Part shown: positions 1 to 5,238 of the stretch, piece after piece
Numbering within the stretch: the stretch's first letter is position 1
Layout: every line of letters begins with the position of its first letter
Notes under the pieces: generated by a model
What the model was told of the DNA's origin: nothing
What the model saw: only the letters and a program-made list of their open reading frames with translations
Database searches by the model: none
Translations under genes and position numbers: made by a program
Origin: Elusimicrobiales bacterium
Lineage (GTDB): Bacteria > Elusimicrobiota > Elusimicrobia > Elusimicrobiales > UBA9959
Assembly: GCA_026419335.1 (NCBI GenBank)
Contig: JANZZP010000073.1
Location: forward strand, 1 to 6,050
Length of the DNA: 6,050 bases
Direction of reading: 5' to 3'

Positions 1-38
1 TTTATTTTAAAATTATTAAAATTTTTTATTGTTATTTA

Positions 39-66
39 TTTACCAAAATCTATTTTATTTTATAAA
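39..66 (+). promoter_or_regulatory. Possible sigma-70 promoter for fprA
   Basis: A TTTACC hexamer (39-44) and a TATAAA hexamer (61-66) are separated by 16 bp and would start transcription about 13 nt before the fprA ATG. Each matches the consensus only partly (4/6 and 5/6), in a stretch of almost pure A+T where such matches arise easily. Whether fprA is the first gene of its transcript cannot be told, because only 86 bp upstream are visible. Confidence 0.25.
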
Positions 67-86
67 CTATAATTGAGGAGGAGTTT

Positions 87-1268
87 ATGTCAATTAGAAA
101 AATAACAGATTCAGTTTATTTTGTTGGTTCTATTGATTGGGATAGAAGGCTTTTTGATGAGCTTATTCCTCTTCCAGAAGGGACTACATATAATGCTTAT
201 TTAATAAAAACTGGTGAAGAAGAATATATATTGTTAGATACTGTAGATCCCACTAAATCAAAAGAGTTAATTGAAAATCTTAAGAAATATAATTTAAAAA
301 ATTTATCTTACCTTATATCTAATCATGCTGAACAGGATCATTCAGGTTCTATCCCATTTATTTTGGATATGTTCCCTGAATGTAAAGTTATAACAAACAG
401 AAAATGTGCAGATATGTTAAAAGATTTATTAGATATAAAAGAAGAAAAATTTAAAATAGTTTCTGATGGTGAAAAACTTAAAATAGGTAGTAAAACATTT
501 GAATTTATGCTTACCCCCTGGACTCACTGGCCTGAAACTATGGTGACATATTTACATGAAGATAAGATACTTTTTCCTTGTGATCTTTTTGGTTCACATT
601 ATGCTACTAGTGATTTGTATGCTGTAAATGATAGAGAAGTATATCTTGCTGCAAAAAGATATTATGCAGAAATAATGATGCCTTTTAGAGAGCATATTAG
701 GAAATATATTGAAAGGTTTTTTTCTTGGGAGATAGATATAATTGCTCCAAGTCATGGACCTATATATAATAGACCACAGTTTATTATTGATGCTTATAAT
801 GATTGGGTTTCAGATAATGTGAAAAAGGAAGTAATAATTCCTTTTGTTTCTATGCATGAATCTACAAGAGTTATGGTAGATTATTTGGTTGATAAGTTGA
901 TAGAAAGAAATGTTACAGTAAAACCATTTAATTTGACAAAAACAGACATAGGTGAGCTTGCTATGGAATTAGTAGATGCAGCTGCAGTAGTTTTTGGAAC
1001 GCCTCTTGTTTTAGGCGGGCCTCATCCTGTAGCTTTGTATGCTATTTATCTTGCAAATCTTCTTAGACCTAAAGTTAGATATATTTCAGTTATTGGCTCT
1101 TATGGTTGGGGTGGAAAAATGCTTGAAGTAATCAAGAATTCTACTTATAATTTAAAAGCAAGCTTGATAGAACCAGTTTTAATTAAAGGACTTCCTCGTG
1201 AAGAAGATTTTAGGAAAATTGATAGACTTGTTGAAGATATATGCAAAGAGTTTGCAAAGATAGTTTAA
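87..1268 (+). CDS. fprA: Flavodiiron protein, FprA family (O2/NO reductase)
   Basis: This is a cytoplasmic A-type flavoprotein that reduces O2 to water and/or NO to N2O at a non-haem diiron site next to FMN, usually fed by rubredoxin or another small carrier. Residues 1-245 form a metallo-beta-lactamase-like domain holding the full diiron ligand set: H80-x-E82-x-D84 in NHAEQDH, H147 in THWPE, D166 in FPCDLFG and H223 in PSHGP. Residues 249-393 form the flavodoxin domain, with an FMN phosphate loop near SMHEST (255-260), GTPLVLGGP (304-312) and GSYGWGG (337-343). The loop has Glu258 where many relatives have Gly. At 393 aa it is full length for the two-domain form, with no C-terminal rubredoxin or flavin reductase extension, so the electron donor must be encoded elsewhere. 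The start is fixed by GAGGAGGAG at 75-83. hycI overlaps its 3' end. The family is secure; O2 versus NO preference cannot be read from the sequence. Confidence 0.95.
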   Translation: MSIRKITDSVYFVGSIDWDRRLFDELIPLPEGTTYNAYLIKTGEEEYILLDTVDPTKSKELIENLKKYNLKNLSYLISNHAEQDHSGSIPFILDMFPECKVITNRKCADMLKDLLDIKEEKFKIVSDGEKLKIGSKTFEFMLTPWTHWPETMVTYLHEDKILFPCDLFGSHYATSDLYAVNDREVYLAAKRYYAEIMMPFREHIRKYIERFFSWEIDIIAPSHGPIYNRPQFIIDAYNDWVSDNVKKEVIIPFVSMHESTRVMVDYLVDKLIERNVTVKPFNLTKTDIGELAMELVDAAAVVFGTPLVLGGPHPVALYAIYLANLLRPKVRYISVIGSYGWGGKMLEVIKNSTYNLKASLIEPVLIKGLPREEDFRKIDRLVEDICKEFAKIV

Positions 1269-1732
1269 CTAATTTTTCTGATTTTGTTACAAGCCTTTTG
1301 AAGGGTGAAAAAATTGTAGTTGTATGTTTAGGTAATGATTTGAGAAGTGATGATGGAATAGGACCATATATAGCAAGAAAAATAAAGAATGATAAATTTA
1401 TTGTAATTAACGCAGGACAGAGTTTTGAAAATCATATTTATGAAATATTTAAATATGAGCCATCTGATTTAATTATAATAGATGCTGCTTTTTTTGGTCA
1501 GAAAGTTGGGGAGATAGCTTTACTTAATATTGAGGATATCTCTTCTGTTAAGATGGTATCAACTCATTCTATTCCTATTAATTTTTTAATTGAGATTATA
1601 AAAAATGAATTACCAGATATAAATGTAATTATATTTGGTATACAGGTATTAGATACATCATTTGGAGAAAATATTAAAAAAGAAGTGAAAGAAGCTGGAG
1701 ATTTTTTGGTTGATTTGTTGAACTCTTTATAA
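1241..1732 (+). CDS. hycI: [NiFe]-hydrogenase maturation protease, HycI type (peptidase M52)
   Basis: This endopeptidase removes the C-terminal tail of a [NiFe]-hydrogenase large subunit after nickel has been inserted, the last step of active-site assembly in the cytoplasm. The family opening motif is at residues 31-41 (GNDLRSDDGIG), and the expected nickel-sensing ligands are D38, D81 (in LIIIDAAFFG) and H109 (in STHSIP). The blocks FENHIYEI, VGEIALL, STHSIPINFLI and FGIQ resemble HycI, the protease for hydrogenase 3/group 4 enzymes, more than HybD/HyaD, so a membrane-bound or group 4-like substrate is inferred. The ATG lies inside fprA (28-nt overlap, different frame), with only a weak GAAG upstream, suggesting translational coupling. 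A TTG at codon 20 (1298) is an alternative start that would still keep the whole domain. At 163 aa it is of normal length. No hydrogenase subunit is in view. Confidence 0.91.
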   Translation: MQRVCKDSLTNFSDFVTSLLKGEKIVVVCLGNDLRSDDGIGPYIARKIKNDKFIVINAGQSFENHIYEIFKYEPSDLIIIDAAFFGQKVGEIALLNIEDISSVKMVSTHSIPINFLIEIIKNELPDINVIIFGIQVLDTSFGENIKKEVKEAGDFLVDLLNSL

Positions 1733-1766
1733 TTTAGTGAATAATAAATTAGGGATTGTTTAAAAG

Positions 1767-2669
1767 ATGCATAATTCTCATCGTTATTTTAGTATCATAA
1801 TATCAAAAAAAAGATTTTTATTTGTAATAATATTGAATCTTTCAATTGGATGTTTAGAGTTAATTTTTGGAATAATAAGTCGTAGCCTTGCTTTAATATC
1901 GGATGCTTTTCATAATCTAGAAGATACTATCTCTTTAATTATAAGTTATATTGCTTGGATTTATTCTTTTAAAAAACCTACTATTTCTAATACCTATGGT
2001 TATAAACGTGCAGAAGTTATTGCTGCATTTGTAAATTCTATATTTTTAATTGTTATATCTTTATTTATATCTATAGAGGGCATAAAAAGATATTTTTTCA
2101 CTCCTCAAATAAACACTCATATTATGATAATAGTTTCTTTTTCTGCTTTCTTAGTAAATATTTTTTCTGCATTAATTATAAAAAAAGAAGCTTATAAAAA
2201 TTTAAACTGGAAATCTGCCTATCTTCATATGATTGGTGATGCGTTGTTTTCCTTGTCTGTTGTTTTGGGTTCAATAGCTATAAAAGAACTTGAAGCTTTT
2301 TGGATAGATTCTTTATTATCAGTTATAATAGGAATAATTATGATGTATCAAGGTATAGGGATTTTTAAGAAATCTTTCAATATATTAATGCAAGCGTCTC
2401 CTGATATAGATTATGAAGCTATTAAGGACGATATAGAAAAAATTGAAGGAGTTAGGAATATTCATCACATACATTGTTGGATGAATAATGATGATGAAAT
2501 ATTTTTTGAAGCACACATTGAGGTTAAAGATGATTGTATGGTTTCTCAATCGTGTTTAATATCTAAACAATTAGAAGGAATTCTTAAAAACAAATATAAA
2601 ATTTCACATACTACTTTTCAATTTGAAACTGATGTCTGTCATAGAAAGGAATTAATATATTCTGATTAA
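1767..2669 (+). CDS. Cation diffusion facilitator (CDF) family divalent metal efflux transporter, CzcD/ZnT-like
   Basis: This inner-membrane antiporter exports Zn2+ or a similar divalent cation (Co, Cd, Ni, Fe) in exchange for protons. About six hydrophobic helices occupy residues 16-205. The transport site is visible as H49-x-x-x-D53 (HNLED) in helix 2 and H154-x-x-x-D158 (HMIGD) in helix 5, the two-His two-Asp arrangement typical of zinc-type CDFs. YGYKRAEVIAAFVN (77-90) is the conserved helix 2-3 block. The cytoplasmic C-terminal domain (about 210-292) has GVRNIHHIHCW (228-238), EAHIEV (248-253) and TTFQFET (282-288). The His-rich loop found in some zinc transporters is absent. It starts 35 nt after the hycI stop with no terminator between them, so it may be cotranscribed. 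The ribosome site is weak (AGGG about 12 nt upstream), so its translation may be modest. The family is secure; the metal is inferred. Confidence 0.93.
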   Translation: MHNSHRYFSIIISKKRFLFVIILNLSIGCLELIFGIISRSLALISDAFHNLEDTISLIISYIAWIYSFKKPTISNTYGYKRAEVIAAFVNSIFLIVISLFISIEGIKRYFFTPQINTHIMIIVSFSAFLVNIFSALIIKKEAYKNLNWKSAYLHMIGDALFSLSVVLGSIAIKELEAFWIDSLLSVIIGIIMMYQGIGIFKKSFNILMQASPDIDYEAIKDDIEKIEGVRNIHHIHCWMNNDDEIFFEAHIEVKDDCMVSQSCLISKQLEGILKNKYKISHTTFQFETDVCHRKELIYSD

Positions 2670-2679
2670 TTTTGTGAAA

Positions 2680-2946
2680 TTAAGAGTTTGACAACATTCT
2701 TTTTGCACTTTCCATCTGTGCGTTTCTTATAGCTTTATTTATATTTTCTGTAATTGATTTTTCAACTTTATTTTTATTTGAACTGTTAACGTCACATTTT
2801 ATTGTTATAGATTCAACCTCCATTGTTCCTTTTACTGTTATAATTGAATATTCATCTTCAGTACTAAATTTTAAAGACTCGAGTTGCCTTTTTAATTCTT
2901 CTGCTTTTGATTTCATTTCCCAGAGTTCTTTTAATTTGTCAAACAT
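2680..2946 (-). CDS. ybaB: YbaB/EbfC-family nucleoid-associated protein
   Basis: This is a small DNA-binding protein of the YbaB/EbfC family, which form homodimers that bind DNA and may act in nucleoid organisation and gene regulation. The N-terminal charged helix MFDKLKELWEMKSKAEELKR (1-20) continues into a short coiled region. A beta-rich middle follows (about 33-52, with the VKGTMEVESITI pattern), then a C-terminal helix with INKAIRNAQMESAKRM (69-84), the family's layout. At 88 aa it is shorter than the usual 100-110 aa, mainly because the Met/Gly-rich tails are missing. Translation is well supported by AAAGGAGT (2951-2958, complement strand). It lies 13 nt after the secreted-protein gene on the same strand and must share its transcript. 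The dnaX-recR neighbours usual in bacteria are not present. Target sites cannot be predicted. Confidence 0.85.
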   Translation of the reverse strand: MFDKLKELWEMKSKAEELKRQLESLKFSTEDEYSIITVKGTMEVESITIKCDVNSSNKNKVEKSITENINKAIRNAQMESAKRMLSNS

Positions 2947-2959
2947 GTTTACTCCTTTA

Positions 2960-3631
2960 TTATTTTATTTCTTCAAATTTTTCAAGCTCTATAATATCTG
3001 TTTTCTCTTCAAATTTAATTATTTCTTTAACAAGTCCAATATTTGGTGCATAGTATCTCTCTCTCTTTCCAATCTCGTTTCCCTTTATATTTGTTAATAT
3101 TTTTAGACAGTTAGTGAAATTTCCATAAGGTGTTTCTGCTTTCGAAGAAAATCCTATAACTCTATTTTCCTTATCATTTTCTGTCCATCTTTTGTCTTTA
3201 AATAGTGGTATTGGTATTTCAATTCTTTCTCCACCCAAAATACTGTCTGTTGCAAGAATTCCTTTTTCAGTTATTTTAAGTGAAAACTCAATTGCCTTTG
3301 TATCTTTTTTGTTATAATATACAATTTTTGCAGTGGCAAGAGAATCTTTTTCAGAGTATCCTGTAAATTCCACAACAATTTTTTTCTTTCCTACAAAGTT
3401 TGTAGATTCATAAGAGTATTCATATCTGAGTTTTTTAAATATTGGTAAATATAGATAAGGCTCATGAATCTCAGATGAATTTTTAATAGTGTTGCTATCT
3501 ATTTTAAAAGAAGGAATCTTAACATCTACTTCTAATTTTTTTATATTTATATCATATGAAAAATTATAATAATTTTCCGCATTTAGTATCATTCCCACCG
3601 ATGATACTATGACTATAATTAATTTTTTCAT
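2960..3631 (-). CDS. Secreted or periplasmic protein of unknown function, beta-rich
   Basis: I do not recognise a defined function. The first 18 residues (two lysines, then LIIVIVSSVGMILNA) form a Sec-type signal peptide with likely cleavage after A18, and the absence of a lipobox cysteine argues against a lipoprotein. The mature part is dominated by alternating beta-strand patterns and is rich in Lys and Glu. The segments ETPYGNFTNCLKI (166-178) and YYAPNIGLVKE (193-203) resemble the closing part of envelope proteins of the DUF3108-like type, in which a barrel-like beta domain is common; this is pattern memory, not a search result. The single cysteine (C175) rules out an internal disulfide. 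It is the first gene of a leftward unit with ybaB, has AAAGGAG 8 nt before its ATG, and appears to follow a long structured leader from a promoter near 3850. Confidence 0.78.
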   Translation of the reverse strand: MKKLIIVIVSSVGMILNAENYYNFSYDINIKKLEVDVKIPSFKIDSNTIKNSSEIHEPYLYLPIFKKLRYEYSYESTNFVGKKKIVVEFTGYSEKDSLATAKIVYYNKKDTKAIEFSLKITEKGILATDSILGGERIEIPIPLFKDKRWTENDKENRVIGFSSKAETPYGNFTNCLKILTNIKGNEIGKRERYYAPNIGLVKEIIKFEEKTDIIELEKFEEIK

Positions 3632-3709
3632 ATTTTTTCTCCTTTTTTTTATGTTTTTTAACCCGCTACCTACTACTTGGCTTTGTGTCAGGTTCCCTAA
3701 TATAAGGTG

Positions 3710-3723
3710 GGCAGGAACCTGCC
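3710..3723. repeat. Compact palindrome GGCAGG-AA-CCTGCC competing with the larger hairpin
   Basis: GGCAGG (3710-3715) and CCTGCC (3718-3723) are perfect inverse complements around two A residues. As RNA this would be a 5-bp stem with a four-base loop. It shares bases with the right arm of the 8-bp hairpin 3689-3696/3714-3721, so the two cannot form together, giving a possible two-state switch. Alternatively it is the core of a dispersed palindromic repeat. The eight T residues at 3734-3741 lie 10 nt beyond it on the plus strand, too far for a standard terminator. Confidence 0.5.
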
Positions 3724-3751
3724 GCGCCGCTTGTTTTTTTTAGCGGACATC

Positions 3752-3792
3752 GTTTTCGCGGTAGTTTGGGATTTTGGGGATACCGCGAAAAC
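3752..3792. repeat. Perfect 12-bp inverted repeat (GTTTTCGCGGTA) with 17-nt G-rich loop
   Basis: GTTTTCGCGGTA (3752-3763) is exactly complementary to 3781-3792. The 17-nt spacer carries GGG and GGGG runs on the plus strand and C runs on the minus strand. It is the longest perfect palindrome I found in the window, and its CGCG-containing arms are foreign to the local base composition. It is the strongest helix of the proposed leader RNA, and could also be a palindromic repeat or a terminal inverted repeat remnant. Confidence 0.7.
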
Positions 3793-3793
3793 T

Positions 3794-3819
3794 TGTAAGC
3801 CTTACATGGTAGCCTTACA
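3794..3819. promoter_or_regulatory. Operator-like palindrome and 9-bp direct repeat between the divergent promoters
   Basis: TGTAAG-C-CTTACA (3794-3806) is a perfect palindrome with a single central base, so it cannot fold as an RNA hairpin and is better read as a dimeric protein site. AGCCTTACA occurs twice in direct orientation (3798-3806 and 3811-3819), 13 bp apart, and a 7-bp inverted pair TTGTAAG/CTTACAA spans 3793-3820. The repeats cover the proposed -35 and spacer of the rightward promoter and the start region of the leftward one, so a bound protein could control both. No regulator gene is in the window, and the binding protein is unknown. The same bases contribute to the outer helices of the proposed leader RNA. 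Confidence 0.4.
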
Positions 3820-3828
3820 ATTTATAAT
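3801..3828 (+). promoter_or_regulatory. Probable promoter for htrA-hypA-hypB
   Basis: A consensus TATAAT (3823-3828) lies 16 bp after CTTACA (3801-3806, 4/6 match to TTGACA). Transcription would begin near 3835, giving a leader of about 50 nt before the htrA ATG. The -35 is the right half of the TGTAAG-C-CTTACA palindrome. A second TATAAT at 3859-3864, with TTTTCA 18 bp upstream, is an alternative, but would leave a leader of only about 13 nt and start at or inside the ribosome site. Confidence 0.45.
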
Positions 3829-3852
3829 ATAAAATTTTCATTACTATGTCAA
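3824..3852 (-). promoter_or_regulatory. Sigma-70-type promoter for the secreted-protein/ybaB unit
   Basis: Read on the minus strand, TTGACA (complement of 3847-3852, 6/6) is followed after exactly 17 bp by TATTAT (complement of 3824-3829, 5/6). This is the best promoter match seen in the window. Initiation would fall near 3817, leaving a 5' untranslated leader of about 185 nt that includes the whole GC-rich element. Its -10 is nearly superimposed on the TATAAT of the rightward promoter. Confidence 0.55.
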
Positions 3853-3883
3853 GTTTTCTATAATATTTTATGAGGAGGAATAT

Positions 3884-5230
3884 ATGTTCTTATTTTTAAA
3901 TTTTATTGTTTCTTTATTTTATGGAATATCTAATTTATCTAATTTACAATCTGATATAAATTCTTTAGTAGACAAGACAAATAATGCAGTTGTAAGTGTA
4001 AGAGTTGTTAAGGAAGGAGAGATAAGTGTAATAGAGCCAGAATTTTTTTTCTTTGGAATTCCAGAAGAAAAAGTATATAAGTTCCAATTTTCTGGTATAG
4101 GGTCTGGGGTAATAATTTCAGAAGATGGTTATGTTATAACTAATGATCACGTTATAAGAGGAGCTGATGAGATAAAAATCGAAGCAAATGAAAATGGAAA
4201 GAAAGTATTGTATAGCGCAAAGTATGTTGGTGGACAACCTAAACTTGATATTGCTATACTTAAGATAAATTCTTCTGGAAAAAAGTTTAATTATCTCGAA
4301 TTTTCTACAAAATCTGCTAATGTTGGTGATTTGGTTTTTGCCATAGGATATCCTTTTGGTTTTAAGCAAACCTATACTATGGGTATTGTTTCTGCAAAGG
4401 ATATAAGCTTAAAAATTGAAGGTCGAGTTTATGATAATCTTATACAGACAGATGCTGCGATAAATCAAGGTAATTCTGGTGGTCCTTTAGTTGATATAAA
4501 CGGTAAGATAGTTGGAATAAATTCAGCAATATATTCTAAAACTGGTGAATTTGCGGGAGTTGGTTTTGCAATTCCTTCTTGGAAGGTAAGACAAGTTGTT
4601 GATGAAGTTATATTTGGTAAAAAAACATCAAGAGGATGGTTGGGTATATCTTTAGTTCCTACAGATTATCTTGCTAGCAAGTATTTTTCATATTATCTTC
4701 CAAAGGGAGGTATAATAAATAAGGTTTATAAAGATTCTCCTGCTGAAAAAGCTGGATTAAAAAGGGGTGATATAGTTGTTTCTATAGATGGTGGTGAGGT
4801 GGAGGATGATGAAGATTTAGTTCTTAGAATTTATTATAGAAATCCAGGAGATAAAGTTGAAATTAAATATGTAAGGGATGGAAAAGAATATGCTACTACT
4901 GCTGTTTTAGGGGCAAGACCTTCTGATAGTGAACTATCTAATATAGAAAAATCTTCAATTTCACAAAAAAAAGCATTGGATGAATATGAATTTAAAGGTA
5001 TAATTTTTGAATATCTTGGAAAGTCATGTGTTGTTAAAAAGGTAAAAAAAGATTCTCCACTTAAAGGATATTTAAAAGAAGGTGATGAAATAATAAAAAT
5101 AAATAATAAAGGTTTTGATAGTTATAAAAAGATGATTGAAGTATTTTCATCAATAAATCTATCAGAAGGTGTTTTGTTTGATATGATTAGGAATGGAGAA
5201 CCTATGTTTTTAAGTGTTACTATTAAGTAG
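3884..5230 (+). CDS. htrA: HtrA/DegP-family serine protease with two PDZ domains
   Basis: This is an envelope quality-control protease and chaperone that degrades misfolded extracytoplasmic proteins. The chymotrypsin-like domain (about 26-245) holds the triad H89 (VITNDHV), D122 (KLDIAILKI) and S198 (QGNSGGPL), with the oxyanion loop intact. PDZ1 is about 250-342 (GWLGISL, then DSPAEKAGLKRGDIVVSIDG) and PDZ2 is about 368-448 (KDSPLKGYLKEGDEIIKINN), joined by a Ser/Lys-rich linker. At 448 aa it has the normal DegP/DegQ length. The N-terminal hydrophobic segment (residues 1-15) could be a signal peptide or anchor but has no Lys or Arg before it, which is unusual. The start is nevertheless well fixed by GAGGAGGA at 3872-3879, and a nearby upstream ATG is out of frame. 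It is first in a rightward unit, with hypA only 8 nt downstream. Protease identity is secure; DegP versus DegQ/DegS roles are not resolvable. Confidence 0.95.
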   Translation: MFLFLNFIVSLFYGISNLSNLQSDINSLVDKTNNAVVSVRVVKEGEISVIEPEFFFFGIPEEKVYKFQFSGIGSGVIISEDGYVITNDHVIRGADEIKIEANENGKKVLYSAKYVGGQPKLDIAILKINSSGKKFNYLEFSTKSANVGDLVFAIGYPFGFKQTYTMGIVSAKDISLKIEGRVYDNLIQTDAAINQGNSGGPLVDINGKIVGINSAIYSKTGEFAGVGFAIPSWKVRQVVDEVIFGKKTSRGWLGISLVPTDYLASKYFSYYLPKGGIINKVYKDSPAEKAGLKRGDIVVSIDGGEVEDDEDLVLRIYYRNPGDKVEIKYVRDGKEYATTAVLGARPSDSELSNIEKSSISQKKALDEYEFKGIIFEYLGKSCVVKKVKKDSPLKGYLKEGDEIIKINNKGFDSYKKMIEVFSSINLSEGVLFDMIRNGEPMFLSVTIK

Positions 5231-5235
5231 GAGGT
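5229..5235 (+). promoter_or_regulatory. hypA ribosome binding site overlapping the htrA stop codon
   Basis: AGGAGGT begins inside the TAG stop of htrA and lies 3 nt before the hypA ATG. Ribosomes finishing htrA would be delivered directly to hypA, so the two genes are almost certainly cotranscribed and may be translationally coupled. Confidence 0.8.
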
Positions 5236-5238
5236 AAT

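Larger units (their letters stand above)
3665..3813 (-). ncRNA. Candidate structured 5' leader RNA (multi-helix, GC-rich) upstream of the secreted-protein/ybaB unit
   Basis: This intergenic element is close to 50% G+C (31 of 60 in 3721-3780) inside a genome around 25-30%. Complementary segments nest as follows. Outer helices are 3665-3670/3808-3813 (GCTACC/GGTAGC) and 3679-3683/3797-3801 (GGCTT/AAGCC). These enclose three hairpins: 3689-3696/3714-3721 (CAGGTTCC, 8 bp), 3727-3731/3742-3746 (CCGCT, 5 bp) and 3752-3763/3781-3792 (GTTTTCGCGGTA, 12 bp). The linkers are 5, 5, 5 and 4 nt, and the two longer hairpins both have 17-nt loops. The minus strand is assigned because a promoter would start RNA near 3817, just before the outer helix, and the RNA would end in an A-rich linker with the Shine-Dalgarno. 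A cis-regulatory leader is my inference. It could instead be a mobile palindromic repeat, and the outer helices are short enough to be chance. It matches no riboswitch class I recognise. Confidence 0.38.

Noticed and set aside
68..73. TATAAT just before fprA as its -10 element
   Set aside because: Transcription would start at about 80, inside the Shine-Dalgarno sequence, and no -35 sits at a proper distance.
2666..2683. 7-bp inverted repeat TTAATTT-TGTG-AAATTAA at the convergent gene ends, a possible two-way terminator
   Set aside because: The stem is entirely A-T with no clear T tract, and part of its symmetry is forced by two opposing TAA stop codons. I do not call it a terminator.
3710..3741. 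Rho-independent terminator on the plus strand (GC palindrome followed by eight T)
   Set aside because: The T run begins 10 nt after the stem and is itself the loop of another hairpin (3727-3746), and no rightward gene ends upstream that would need it.
3697..3750. 17-codon minus-strand open frame in the leader (begins MSAKKNKRRG), a possible leader peptide
   Set aside because: It has no Shine-Dalgarno, uses CGG, CGC, CTG and CCC codons rare in the neighbouring genes, and arises from the GC-rich hairpins; chance is the simpler explanation.
3661..3813. CRISPR array or tRNA-like gene in the repeat-rich intergenic region
   Set aside because: There are no regularly spaced identical repeats beyond one 9-bp pair, and no tRNA anticodon or T-loop signature; stem lengths do not fit a tRNA.
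4118..4369. 83-codon open frame on the minus strand inside htrA
   Set aside because: It lies opposite the catalytic region of a clearly conserved protease, has no recognisable motif or ribosome site, and is explained as an antisense shadow.
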